Shown here: positions 42,711 through 54,959 of the stretch, one piece after another
How the letters are laid out: the number at the start of each line of letters is the position of its first letter
Numbering within the stretch: the stretch's first letter is position 1
DNA from: Protonemura montana
Taxonomy: Eukaryota > Arthropoda > Insecta > Plecoptera > Nemouridae
Reading direction: 5' to 3'
DNA length: 64,000 bases
Assembly: GCA_947568835.1 (NCBI GenBank)
Contig: OX387608.1
Location: forward strand, 16,898,535-16,962,534
Translations under genes and position numbers: made by a program
The notes under the pieces: model-generated
Seen by the model: only the letters and a program-made list of their open reading frames with translations
Database searches by the model: none
What the model was told of the DNA's origin: nothing

Positions 42711-45700
42711 GTGAGTTACATTTCCGACATTGAGCTGATTGGTTTATTTATATTGATTTGAAACAGATTCATACAATTAAGTCTGCGTATACCGATATCC
42801 CCTTCCATTCTTCAATTCACATCACCTTCTTTATCAATTCCCTAAAACTCTTTACATTTTTCACCCCTTTTTCGTCCATACCACTAATTCCATTCCACTC
42901 TTCAACACCTCTTTCCACAATATTTATGTGGATGATAGGTCCATGACATTATTGACTCAATGAACGCAATGCAATCTCTGTGTGTTTTTCAAAGTCTGGT
43001 CTTGTGCTCTGATTGCAGAAATCAGCGCTGACACGTTCGATACGCGAGTGGTGACGCCGGTGGTGCAGCCACCTTTCCAGTTTGTTAAGAGTGAAAACAA
43101 CGTCACTGTCCAGTGCAACTTTCCACACCCGCTGATCGACTGCCGAGTCTGGTTACCGTTCCATAAAAATAAAACCCAAGTGGCGGACTTAAGCCGCGGC
43201 CTGCAATCGCCCCAACAATCTTTTAAAGACAGATCCAATGGATACACGGTGACTTACGTCGGGAGAGGATTGTCCGCTGGAGATTGTGGAGTCACTCTGC
43301 TGAAGCCAGACCTTCATTGGAGTGACCTTGTTGAGTGCCTGGGTCGTGCTGCTGATGGCAGCTGGAGTCGCGGGACCGCGATGGTATCCACTTGTAAGTG
43401 CTGTACAATGCAAGGGACGGGAGGATCCACTTGTTGCATGTGATGGGATGATTCGTTTCACTGTTGACAACGCATGCGTTTGGAAACAAGTTTTTACAGC
43501 TATTTGTTGTTTTTTCTGTTACCAAGGTAAATGGAACGTTAGTTTCTTAAATTTTAGCAGACTTGCCAATCTTTTCATGATTTAACACTTTTTTAGGATA
43601 ATTTTTAATCAATAAGATTTGTACAATGTCCAGATAAATAAGCCATTGTAATTAGTTTTAAACTGGGACATTTTAAAACTTGCCCCAACTCTTATTGAAG
43701 TTAAAGTTAAATCTGTGTAGTTGTCAACCTGGCCGTGGTCTTGTTGGCCAATGATTGTCTCCATCTCTTCACAGGGCTGGACTCCAAATTTACTTCCACC
43801 ACGCCGACACCGCTTCGCATTGTGGTCGCTCCAGGCTCCGACGTGGCCGTGCTGCTCAAGTCTCCCGTGGAACTTGATTTGTGTTACCTCTATACACCTG
43901 TTGTTAACGGAGTGTACTTTTACCCGGACGGGACGACCAACAACAACCGATATCGTCAACACGGCCGTGGATTGGCCCAACAGGAATGCGGCTACCTGTT
44001 GTCCAACGTGCAGCAGCGCGATGCAGGGGTTTGGAGTTGGTTCGCTCGACGGAGTGATGGCAACTGGAAACTTACTGCTCAGTCAACAATTGTAGTTGTC
44101 TTGTGTAAGTAAACCTCTGCCCCATGGGAGCCAGATCCACATGGCAGTGTTTAAGTTAAACCGCGACACTTAAATATGAGCAGCCAATCACTGACGGTTT
44201 CCAGATTTTCATGGTGATTTCCAGTACGTTGCCATGGTGATAACAACTTGACTACCAAACTGACTGGTCTTACACTCTGCTTTGAGGATTTCATTAGTCT
44301 TGCTTGACGACTGTGTTTAACAGCTCTATACCTTGCAACACTGGTCAAATGAAGTCGGTGAATAGTAGGTTGATGTTCAACCTAGCCTAGGAGGAAGAGG
44401 AGAAATCTGGTGCTAGCATGCTGTAAATGCCTTATAGCCTCATTATCCTTTTCATACTTAATGCCTCGTTAATAATCAATCAAGATATGGACCCAGCAAC
44501 TAAAGGAACCAGCTTCGAGCGTTTGAACATTTGTGGGCTGCAAACCTGAAAGTGCTGCTAGCCTTGAGTAGTTATGAATACGAGGATGAAGTTGTAATCA
44601 CGATAAACCCAGATGTCATGGAAATGATCTGGACCAATCACAGCGCACCTCCATGAGGTCAAGGTTCACGTGCATTACTTTCACCCGTCAGATGTCTGTT
44701 TTAGGACAAAAATTCCATCCTGAAAGAGTTTATACCGTAAACAAAATACAAAAGACATCAACTGTGTTTCCAGCTTGCCACCTGCTTTTTTTCCAGCCGC
44801 CCCTGTGGGAGACCCGATACTAGAGTTGAGTGACCTTCAGAGCCTGCGCGCTGGCTCGATCCTACTAGCAACATGCCGTGCACCTCCTAGCGCTCCGCCG
44901 GCGAACCTGACCTGGCTCTTGGACGGCCACGTGGTCCGTCGAGACCAGAGCAACAACACCTTGCTAGAGGACGTGGCCTCAGCATGTCCGTGGGAACCTC
45001 AGCCTGTCGTTCAAACTTTCACCTACAACTTGTTGACCGTGGACATGGGCAAGAGGTTGGAATGTCGGATGGACCACGTGGCGCTGTCTTCACCGAAGAG
45101 CATCGCCCTCGTGCTCCCAGGAAGCTGTGAGTTGAGTGTATAGATCATATATGTTACGTATTTATCAACCGTCGAGGTAAACATTGACGGAGATGTTTTG
45201 ATCATTAAAAGTCACAAAAGCGAGTTAACCTAAGAGAAATATCGAAGTTAAAATTTTATACGACAGTGGCTCCACTTAACGTGATGTTCCGGTACTCTGC
45301 GTTTTTGTCGGTAAGGTAGTCATTTGGCGGCCATCTTTCACGCAGAGACTGTAACATTGACGTTCTGTCTCTACCTAGAACCTACACATATGTGATATGT
45401 GACATATCATATATATATATATATATATATCATATCATATCATATCATATATCATATATATGTGACATATCACATATGTGATCACTCAGCTGTGATAGAG
45501 ACCAGATTTTGCCGGCTATCTTTTCTGTCCAACATGGTATGCCCATGCTGTACAATTCGGAAACAATAAGCTGTCGGAACAAACTGGTGTAATTACCGAT
45601 GTTGAAACAATGTTTTGTTGCTGGGATACGACTTGGACGTTGCACGAGACTTGGATCCAGTAGCACAATGTCACAATAATATTAGTATCCGATTGGCTGT

Positions 45701-48541
45701 GACCATAGAAGTGAATCTTCATCTTTTCATCTGTAATTGTGATGTAGTGGGTGGACAATTTTCATTCAGAAGTGATGTTATAGAAGTCTTCTTATTGCCC
45801 AGCATTTATTATGGCATTATTATTATTAGCTATTATTACATAGCATTTATTATTTATTATGGCTGACACCAGCAGCTACCGCCGAGGCTGGCTGCTCAGC
45901 GCTGGCAACAACCTCTGTGAACGCCAGCTGCACGATGAAAGGAATCGCCATTGACTGCAGCGTTGCGCCCGTGCCCCTGGGAACAACCGCCAGCCTCGCA
46001 TGCCGCCAAGGTTACGTACCACAGATAAACAAGCCCGGAGCGCGGGTCACGACATGCGGAGCCAAGAAACAATGGCATCCGAGACCGCTAGCCTGTGAAC
46101 TCGGTGAGTTTGACACATTTCATCTTTTCACAGATATACAGTCAATTATTTAAAGGGGCATTTACCATTCAAAATTAATTTTTTCCATAGATTTGTAATT
46201 TTAGTATGAAATGAAATTGACCTATTTTAAAGAATTTAAAAAAAATGGATCTGCAATTAATTATCTGAGATTTGTGGCTTTTCTTGCGGCGCGATCTGCG
46301 AGCTGAGTACAATTCTCTTGTAGAAAACTGTCATTCCCTGCGGCCGCTCCGTTGACCAAAGTTGTAAAAAGTCTATCCCCTGCCTACCGATTCTACATTC
46401 CGAGCGCTGTCGCTGCACGGAAATATGCAACATGCTAATTGCATACCTGTGGTAATTCGCTTACCGTGGCTAAACAAATAATTGTATCTTAAAGCCAAAT
46501 TAAATCAACACAGAGGAAGAATGGAGGACTTTGCTCAAATTATTTGAATTTTATCTGATCAGAGGTTTGTCTAGTTGCTAGAGGTCAAAAAAACACTACG
46601 GGTTATTTCTTACGTGAGTTTTTTTTTAAGCACCCAAGCCGAAAAACGCGGACTTTGGCAATTTCTACACGGACGGCCGTGGACACAGGAGTTTTTTTTT
46701 ATTCTCCAAAAGCCATTATTAAATCTTCAAATCTATGGTAAAAATGAATTTTGAAGGGTAAATGCCCCTTTAAACCACTTGTGAAAACATAGCCAGCCAT
46801 ATTAGGCCATGTATCACAGTCAGAGTATCGAATCTATTCAGAAAACTAACAGCAGACAACAGAAAACTATTCACAAGAGAATGCATTGTGACCTTACCTA
46901 GCGTTTTAATCTTAGAATCACTGTCCTAAATTTTTAAAAAGCAAGGCTTGAAGCAAGGTTTGCTGTGCTCTAAAGCAAGGCTTGCTTTGCTCTGAAGCAA
47001 GGCTTGCTTTGCTCTAAAGCAAGGCTTGCTGTGCTCTAAAGCAAGGCTTGCTGTGCTCTAAAGCAAGGTTTGCTGTGCTCTAAAGCAAGGTTTGCTGTGC
47101 TCTGAAGCAAGGCTTGCTGAGCCTTTACTTACTGCTGGCTGGTGCCTTTCTTTGTCGTAGACTGCGGTCTCCGGATGGAAAGTTTCTCTTTACGGTCCGT
47201 AGGCGGGACAGAAGCAAGGTCCGCCGAGTTCCCGTGGCACGTGGCTGTGTTTCAAAAGAACAACAACTCTTATGATCCCATTTGCGGCGGGTCACTCATC
47301 ACGCTGGAGTTCTTTATCTCGGGTAGGTAGAGACCACTGTTATGGTGCATCTTAATTTGTATTCAGCTCAACTTTTGCCTTGAGCTTACTTGGAAAATAT
47401 CTGTCATATTTGTTACATTGCTTGCAGTGGGTGACAAATAAGCCCATACAATTTCTGCCATGGATTTGCACATGCTAAACACTCAGTGACAAGTTAAGCT
47501 TGTAAAGAGTGCCCATCTCAAGTACCAACATCTTTGATGCTGAACTTCCAAATTGCACAGTTTAACTCCTGGCACCATCGGAAGACATGGTTTACACTTC
47601 CACCTGGTCACTAGCTCTCGACGGCTTTTTTACAATCGCTCTGATCCTTGGCTGTTGCAGCGGCTCACTGCTTTTGGAATGAGACTACGAAGAAGCCAGT
47701 GAATGAGTCTGAATACAAGGCTGCCGCCGGGAAGTCCAGTCTTCCTTGGAAGACAAAAGACGACCTAGAACAGCGAAGGAATGTGAGAGCGATCCACATC
47801 CCCGAGCATTATGGTGGATTTTCAAAGCTGTTAGAATCAGATATTGCCGTCGTTCAACTGTCAACGCCTGTCACATCGACGTTGGCAGTTGGACAAGTTT
47901 GTCTGGATTGGAGCACGTCGTTTGAGAACCAGCAGCTTACGACCAACAACATGGGCCTCGTAAGTTCTCCACGAGAAAGTTTACCTTACAAAGACATAGC
48001 TGGACATAACATGCAACTTTTATTGTTTATAACCCTTTTATGAGCCGGCTATTATAATTATATATTCTGTGATTATACCTTCTCTGAGTTATTTCTGGCC
48101 AGTCAACAATTATGCTATTAAAACCAGATCTCAGCATCCCAACTGGTCTTGTTGCAGGTTCCAGGATGGGGCATAACGGAGGACAACACCATGAGCCCCA
48201 CCCTCCGTTATGTTGACCTACCGTTTGTGTCATACCAGGACTGCCATTCTTCCGTGCCGGAAGACTTTACCAAATTCCTACTCCGCGACAAGTTTTGTGG
48301 GGGATACCGGAACCGTTCAACCAGCGTTTGTGGCGGCGACTCGGGCGGCGGTTTCGTCTTTCCGGCAACGAAGTTAGCCGAAGACCGGTACTTTCTCAGA
48401 GGAGTGGTCAGTGGTGCGCCCCGGCAAACGGAAAATAGTTTATTGATCTGCAACGCGGAACACATGACTTCTTTTACAAAAATTTCATTCTTCCTTGACT
48501 GGTTGCGGGACATTGTGTTTACAAACTTTACTGGCAATTAA
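42668..48541 (+). CDS. Secreted modular serine protease: 3 Ig-like domains, Sushi, chymotrypsin fold (complete)
   Basis: Likely an extracellular immune or clotting-type protease. Exons: 42668-42710, 43019-43393, 43775-44104, 44797-45126, 45873-46103, 47161-47322, 47661-47959, 48158-48541; 2154 nt, 717 residues. Signal peptide about 1-18 (MLYCALVCLLATVW); Ig-like about 20-139, 140-249 and 250-359; Sushi 360-436; protease 437-717. The triad is His493 (SAAHC), Asp551 (SDIAVVQL) and Ser652 (CGGDSGGGF). The S1-pocket position six residues before Ser652 is Ser, not Asp, so trypsin-like cleavage is not expected. GDSGGGFVFP and the Sushi next to the protease recall insect ModSP/HP14 initiator proteases, but those have LDL-receptor class A repeats where this has Ig domains. 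Junctions 1-6 are phase 1, typical of shuffled extracellular modules; the last is phase 0. Confidence 0.92.
43019..43393 (+). CDS. Protease exon 2: Ig-like domain 1
   Basis: Acceptor CTCTGATTGCAG, donor CACTT|GTAAGT, phase 1-1, 375 nt. Ig-like strand motifs are VTVQCNF, the Tyr-Thr-Val run and SDLVECLG, with an extra Cys pair (LIDC, GDCGVT). Confidence 0.87.
43775..44104 (+). CDS. Protease exon 3: Ig-like domain 2
   Basis: Acceptor CCATCTCTTCACAG, donor CTTGT|GTAAGT, 330 nt, phase 1-1. It contains VAPGSDVAVLLKSPVELDLC, QQECGYLL and DAGVWSWFAR; a Leu replaces the first canonical Cys (VAVLLKS). Confidence 0.87.
44797..45126 (+). CDS. Protease exon 4: Ig-like domain 3
   Basis: Acceptor TTTTTTTCCAG, donor AAGCT|GTGAGT, 330 nt and phase 1-1 like exon 3. 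Classic Ig pattern: SILLATCRAPPSAPPANLTW and MGKRLECRMDHVAL. Confidence 0.88.
45148..45392. mobile_element. Fold-back element family B, half copy, in protease intron 4
   Basis: Runs from ACGTATTTATCAACCGTCGA through GGCCGCCATCTTTCACGCAG to CTACCTAGAACCTACAC. Confidence 0.85.
45385..45485. repeat. AT-rich near-perfect palindrome in protease intron 4
   Basis: Arms ACATATGTGATATGTGACAT and TGACATATCACATATGTGAT flank a CATAT/ATAT core; it can form a long hairpin or cruciform. It starts right at the end of a family B half-element (45148-45392). Confidence 0.85.
45873..46103 (+). CDS. Protease exon 5: Sushi (CCP) domain
   Basis: 231 nt, phase 1-1, donor CTCG|GTGAGT. Cys residues follow the CCP plan, with ASLACRQGYVPQ, TTCG and a Trp (KQWHPRPLAC) before the last Cys. 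The acceptor CACCAGCAG is a tandem NAGNAG site; using either AG keeps the frame and changes the product by one residue. Confidence 0.88.
46941..47120. repeat. 22-bp tandem repeat in protease intron 5, about 8 copies
   Basis: The unit is AAGCAAGGCTTGCTGTGCTCT, itself containing the inverted pair AGCAAG/CTTGCT. It ends about 40 bp before the exon 6 acceptor, covering the likely branch-point region. Confidence 0.92.
47161..47322 (+). CDS. Protease exon 6: activation site and first barrel strands
   Basis: The acceptor TTTCTTTGTCGTAG opens DCGLRMESFSLRSVGGTEAR, then AEFPWHVAVF and CGGSLIT. The activation position shows SVGG rather than R-IVGG; the bond before VGG follows Ser, so the activating cleavage is not trypsin-type. 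Donor TCGG|GTAGGT. Confidence 0.88.
47661..47959 (+). CDS. Protease exon 7: catalytic His and Asp
   Basis: The acceptor TTGGCTGTTGCAG completes Ala and gives ISAAHCF across the junction; LLESDIAVVQL holds the catalytic Asp. Donor CTC|GTAAGT in phase 0. Confidence 0.9.
48158..48541 (+). CDS. Protease exon 8: catalytic Ser and C-terminus
   Basis: The acceptor CTTGTTGCAG opens VPGWGITEDNTMSPTLRYVD. CGGDSGGGFVFP holds Ser652, with Gly in place of the usual Pro after GDSGG. It ends SFFLDWLRDIVFTNFTGN and TAA. AATAAA at 48722-48727 is a plausible poly(A) signal. Confidence 0.92.
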   Translation, partial: VPGWGITEDNTMSPTLRYVDLPFVSYQDCHSSVPEDFTKFLLRDKFCGGYRNRSTSVCGGDSGGGFVFPATKLAEDRYFLRGVVSGAPRQTENSLLICNAEHMTSFTKISFFLDWLRDIVFTNFTGN

Positions 48542-48721
48542 ATGAAACTTTTAGTGCGCTTCAGCTTTGTCAGGATCAATGGTGATTAACGCAACCTTCG
48601 AAGAAAAAAAACTCAACTACAAATAGCATTCTTTTCACTAATTTTAATATTACTCATAAGATTGATTTACATAAACTAGTAGTGCACCCGCTTCGCACGC
48701 AGCTGCCGTGTGTCAAGTGAG

Positions 48722-48727
48722 AATAAA
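48722..48727 (+). promoter_or_regulatory. Poly(A) signal of the protease gene
   Basis: AATAAA about 180 bases after the stop, followed by a GT-rich stretch (TGTTGAGTGTG). Confidence 0.6.
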
Positions 48728-49160
48728 ACTGTTGAGTGTGTAAATTATTTGTTTTTAGAGAAACAATGTCAATGTTACAGTCTCTGTATTTATAAAATTG
48801 TAAAAAATAGATTTTTTAATTAATTTTTTTTAAGAATTTATGCTTTTGTCGCCCGCAAAAAGTTTTCGTATTGGATTTTAACCTGTTTAACATTTTCTGT
48901 GTATTATTTTTTGTTTAATTTTAAGAGAAAAAAAAAAGCAGTATATTATTGAAGCTTGAGAATTCCACGGGCTTGTACGTTGTAGAGATTTAATTATTTG
49001 AAATATTAATTAAAAGTGTGGCATTTCACTTTGATTGCGTATTTGGATTATATTAGTTTTAACTGCACCTCTGTACGCCCTCCACAAATATTCCCATTCA
49101 GTTCCGTCGAGAAGCCGAAAACAGAATGACATCTGTTAATGTGTTTTTATCCATAAAATT

Positions 49161-49400
49161 ATGTTAGGGTTGGCACCTCATTATTTAAGTGAGGAGATTA
49201 AGTTTGTAGATAGCATTCATAATTATAATTCTAGAAATAGGAATAATATATTTGTTAAATATTCTAAATTAAATACACTAATAACTTTAAAAGAATTAGT
49301 TATTAAAATAAATTGTCAAATGAAATTAGGAATATAAAAACTGTAAATAAATTTAAAACTAAATTGTACGAGAAATTTAATGACGACGAAACGAAAAATG
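49161..49400 (+). pseudogene. Non-LTR retrotransposon ORF end, decayed
   Basis: The frame from 49161 reads LAPHYLSEEIKFVDSIHNYN and SRNRNNIFVKYSKL, the closing pattern of LINE-type ORF2 proteins (NYNSRNR then a Tyr-Ser run). It then stops at about 49340 and shifts frame (IRNIKTVNKFKTKLY follows). Only this C-terminal relic is present. The call rests on motif memory. Confidence 0.6.
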
Positions 49401-49635
49401 TTAAGTAAAATTGTAATTTTTTTAATAGCTAAAAAAACTAAATAAAAACTATTCCATACAAACAAACAAAGAAACAAACAATAATCTGGCTGTACAAGAA
49501 GCCAAGCATCCATGACTTCAAAATCACCCTAATTAATGTCTGGAAAATTGTTACCTGAAGGGTGACAGGTACAAACAAAAGTTGGAGGACAGAGCAGAGT
49601 TTTAAATAGATAAATAAATAAATTCTTTATGATTG

Positions 49636-49810
49636 TTTTTAGACTCATGTCTACTTGATTTATCCTTAGCACAAGTTTTTAGAAAAACTATTTCAACTGG
49701 GTTTTGAACTATTTGGGTACATAGGTACATAGGTACATAGGTACATAGGTACATAGGTACATAGGTACATAGGTACATAGGTACCTATGTACCTATGTAC
49801 CAATAAATAA
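49636..49810. repeat. Family A arm followed by a GGTACATA repeat and inverted tail
   Basis: The arm (TTTTTAGACTCATGTCTACT ... CAACTGGGTTTTGAA) at 49636-49710 runs straight into about nine ACATAGGT units. These turn into the inverse ACCTATGTACCTATGTACC, a self-complementary tract. Confidence 0.85.
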
Positions 49811-49969
49811 ATAATAATAACAAGTATATTATTCAATTCCATCTCATTTTATCATATAATCGTCAATCATGATTGATTTCATCTCCCTACCGTCGTCATC
49901 GATTAAAGTTGTTTTAAATGCCTGACAGGTAGGCAGCCAGTGGTACACATAAGCACGTGCAGGTCTCCC

Positions 49970-50561
<592 letters not shown>

Positions 50562-51039
50562 TTACGGCTGAAAAAAGTACAAGCAAGCAGAGATAGTTTT
50601 AAATATGACGTGAAGAATTTTATGATTACGCATTGTTTTTATAATACTGACGAATTTTTAAATTTTAAAGAATGTGAATGTAAATGCGAGGAATGTTTAA
50701 AAACCGAACTATTGTGATGGTTTTTATCACTAGACAATTTTGATTGCTTGTGCTAACAACAATATTGTAATTACGCAAAGGGCATGCACCTAAGTGCAAT
50801 AAAATGTATGGTAATAAATAAATAAAATCTCCCAGATCAGGAAAGTGTCAGGATGCGAGGGTCGCTGGTTCGATGCCGGGTCGTGCAGCTCCCAGGTTGT
50901 CAGGACAAGGTAAGTAAAATGTGAACAATTCCCGTCTTCTAGAAACTTTCGTTGCAAAGAGAAGATAATTCCAGATCAGTTCATGTACAGGCGTTTCACG
51001 ACGATGGGCAATATTGAAGTTTCGAAATATTGTTTAATT

Positions 51040-54000
51040 GAAAATCTTCGATGCAGTGGCTGAGAATTTGTTCAGATTCTTCGCTGCCGACGTCACAGTT
51101 CAACAGTTTATTAATCCCAAAAAATCCGCACATTCTCGATCAGCTCAGATGGTCGAGCGGTTAGACTGGTTGTCTGCTATGGTAGTCGTACCGAGTTCGA
51201 TCCTCGTCATCGTAGGAATCTTTTTGTTTATCAATCACACATGAAGAATTTTGTTATCAGTTAATTTTCCAGGAGGGTTAGTTCCAGCCTGGCTACCAGG
51301 GAGCGCCGACATCGACGTCACAGATCATGTTTTGAAAATGTAATTCAAAAAATGTAATTCAACGACTCTCAACGACTCTCGTCTGTTTTAGTAATTCGTT
51401 AGTGTTTTAGTCGTTTAGTAATTTTTTCCAAAACCAAAAAGTGCTCGTCCACCGGGTTACGAACCCAGGACCACCGCGATCAGAAGCAACGACTCTGCCA
51501 ACTTAGCCACCACGACCTTGTTGAATCTGATTGCCTTTAATTTACCATGTGACAATGCCAGCCTTTGACAGCCGACCAAGTAGTCACCTGTTACCGACCC
51601 AATACTAATTGATCAAGTTCGTTTAGTACCCAACAGGTTGCGCAAGCATCAAAAAAGCACACACTAGCGCATGTTCGGTGATACTTGGCACATGTCTAGG
51701 GGTCGAGTGCATGAATAATTAACTGGTCCTGCACCAGTCGGCCTCCATCGTCTTGCTGATCCACGTCGGATCTTGGCAAGCGATGGAAGCTCTTTTCCTT
51801 GGAGTGGCTAATTGCCACTCCCACCCATCGCTGGAGGCTGGGTCCAGTCTTGTACGGACTCTTCCCTCTCTTTGCACTCAGTGCAGGGATTGGTGAAGAT
51901 GCCAGGTGTATCTGACGTCACATGTCATGTATTTGTGACATAGTGCCTGGGGCTAAAAAAGCCTAGCCTCAAGATGACCCCGCGAGCGAGGTAATGACGT
52001 CATCACCAACTGTACTCAAATCTGCAACCGAAAATACATTTTTCAAAATCCTCTGACGTCGACGGTGGCGCCATCTGTGAGCCAGGCTGGAACTAACCAG
52101 GACTGGGAATATTATTTGAAAATAAAAAAAAAATCGTAGAAAGACAAAAATGATTGTGGCCAGCAAAAGTATAAACAAAAAATTGTCCACGACGAGAATC
52201 GAACTCGGGACCCTCTGCACGCCAGTCAGTCACTCTAACCGCTCGACCACTCGAGCCGCTATATAGGATGATGGTTCGTTGGGAGTAATAAACTGTTGAG
52301 CTGTGACGACAGCAGCGAAGACTCCGAACAAATTCTCAGCCACTGCATCGATGAAATTTAATCAAAATATTTTTCGAATGCATCAGTAGACTTCATCAAA
52401 TATGGATGCCCATCATCGGAAATATTTCCCAAGTCTTGTTCAGTTAATTCATCCTGAATATTTCGCCATGGATGAACAAACTGCCATCCAACACAACCAT
52501 GCGTCCAAATAATGGACGGGATTCGAACTGGTCGCATTGGCCAACTCATTTGAGTCCCAGCCTTTGACCCGTGCTACGAATCTTGCCGCTGACGTCAGCA
52601 GCGAAGCACATAACTGCACTTCACCACACAGACATCAACTGCATGGAGGGAAACGCCCACACTGACAGAGATTTGAAATATGACTCTTATCTGTAAGGTT
52701 TCACCGAACGCGCAGTCGTGCTAAGAGCAGCGCAACCTGTCGGCAGAATCTGGCACTCACTGCAACTTAGTTCGACATTTGCCACCAGAGCGACTCGAGC
52801 TCGACATAGCCAAAAAGCTACGGGGCCGGGAATCGAACGCAACCCGTTCGCATTACTAACAAGCTCGCTAACCGCAGGGCCACGGACTCTTCTATGATTG
52901 GTGTGTTAATTTAGGCAAAAGTACATAAGGAAGCTAATGCAACCGATCTGCTCGATACTTAGCAATCAAGGAAGATATTCACAACATAATTTCTTACAAT
53001 TCATATATGTCTAAGCAACAGTTAGTCGCTTACAGGACCACGGTTTGTAATAATTCCAAAACCAAAAAGTGCACCTGCACCGGGAAGCGAACGCAGACCC
53101 ACTGCATTTAGAAGCGACGACTCAAACAACTTGGCCAGCAAGCAATTGTTCATTGCTGAATTTTTTGCCTACTAATTGGTACGTGACAATATCAGCCTGC
53201 GACAGCCGACCAAGTAGTCACCTGTTACCGACCCAATACTAATTGATCAAGTTCGTTTGATGCCCAACAGGTAGCTCTAGCATCAAAAAGGCACACTCTA
53301 GCGCATGTTCGGTGATACTTGGTACATGTCTAGGGGGTCGAGTGCATGATAATGTTACTGGTCCCGCACCAGTCGGCCTCCATCGTCTTGCTGATCCACG
53401 TCGGATCGTGGCAAGTGATGGAAGCTCTTTTTCTTGGAGTGGCTAATTGCTACTCCCACTCCTTGCTGGAGGCTGGGTCCAGCCTTGTACGGACTCCTCC
53501 TTCTCTTTGCACTCAGTGCAGGGATTGGTGAAGATGTTATGTGCATTTGATTTACAAATGCACTTGATAAATGACCTCACGCCTTAAGCAACTTCAATGG
53601 CTTCTTTTCGTCGATCGATGAAAATTGCCGCCGAGTACGAAATCGAAAATACTCAAATATTGATGACGCCACCTGGGAGCTTCGCGGAAAAACCCAGAAC
53701 ATTTTCTGAAAACAAATTTTGTGCTGGAGAATGTATCATGGTGTGGATTGATAAACAAAAAGTCTGGAGGTGACGAGGAGCGAACTCGGTACCTGCGTGA
53801 TGGTATACAGCCACTCTAACCGCTCGACCATTCGAGTAGCTATACAGTTAATACGTTATTTGGGATACATAAGCTGTTGTACAACGGTGATTAATCCCAT
53901 ACAAATCTCGACCACTGCATCGATGATTTTCAATCAAAATATATTTTGAATGCGCCAGTAGACTTCATCAAATATGTATTCCCACCATCGGAAATATTTC

Positions 54001-54915
54001 CCAAGTCCTTATTCAGTTAATTCATCCTGAATATTCCGCCATGGATGAACAAACTGCCATCCAACACAACCATGCGTCCAAATAATGGACGGGATTCGAA
54101 CTGGTCGCATTGGGCGACTCATTTGAGTCCCAGCCTTTGACCCGTGATACGAATCTTGCCGCTGACGTCAGCAGCGAAGCACATCACTGCACTTCACCAC
54201 ACAGACATCAGCTGCATGGAGGGAAACGCCATGACACTGACAGTGATTTGAAATATGACTCTTATCTATAAGGTTTCACCGAACGCGCAGTCGTGTTAAG
54301 AGACCCAGCGCAACCTGCCGGCCGAATCTGGCACTCACAGCAACTTAGTTCGACGATTTGCCACCAGAGCGACTCGAGCTTGACGTAGCCAAAATGCTAC
54401 CCGGCTGGGAACCGATCGCAAGCCGTTCACATCGCATGTGAGCTCGCTATCCACAGGGCTACGACGTGTTCTAATTCCAGTATGATAATACATGCACAAG
54501 TACAAAAGGAAGCTAATGCAACCGATCTGTTTATTGCTTAGCAACCAAGGAAGATATTTACATCAATAATTCTTAAATTTTAAATATGTCTTAGCAACAC
54601 AGTTGCTTAATAGATCACGATTAGCATTTTTTCCAAAAGAAAAATGTGTTCCATCACCGGGATGCGAACCCAGGCTCCTCTCGATGGAACGCAACGATTT
54701 TACCAACTTGGCCACCAATCGAATGAACCCCGGTTGCATATGTAGCCAATTTCTTCTGCAATTTGTTTCTCGAACTGACAGCCGCGAGTCTTCGCTGACG
54801 TCATTATCAGCTGAGAACGAATCATCAATTAATTTCATTTTCAAAACATGATCTGTGACGTCGATGTCGGCGCTATCTGGTAGCCAGGCTGTAACTAACC
54901 CGTCCTGGAAAATTG
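51040..54915. mobile_element. Large composite of inverted and tandem duplications rich in tRNA-like boxes
   Basis: Block at 51430-52990 is repeated in direct order at 53040-54600 (shared ACCCAATACTAATTGATCAA, CATCGTCTTGCTGATCCACG, ATGCGTCCAAATAATGGACG, GACGTCAGCAGCGAAGCACA), with a third partial start at 54620. The left flank (51048-51340) recurs inverted at 52150-52350, 53700-53940 and 54835-54915. tRNA-like pieces include the A-box-like GGTCGAGCGGTTAGAC with B-box-like GAGTTCGATCC (51150-51215), and minus-strand GAATCGAACTCGGGACC and GGTTACGAACCCAGGACC. No transposase frame; probably a non-autonomous composite. Confidence 0.8.
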
Positions 54916-54959
54916 CAGGAGACGACTTCAGGGCAATGAAAATAATACTCTGAGAGTTT

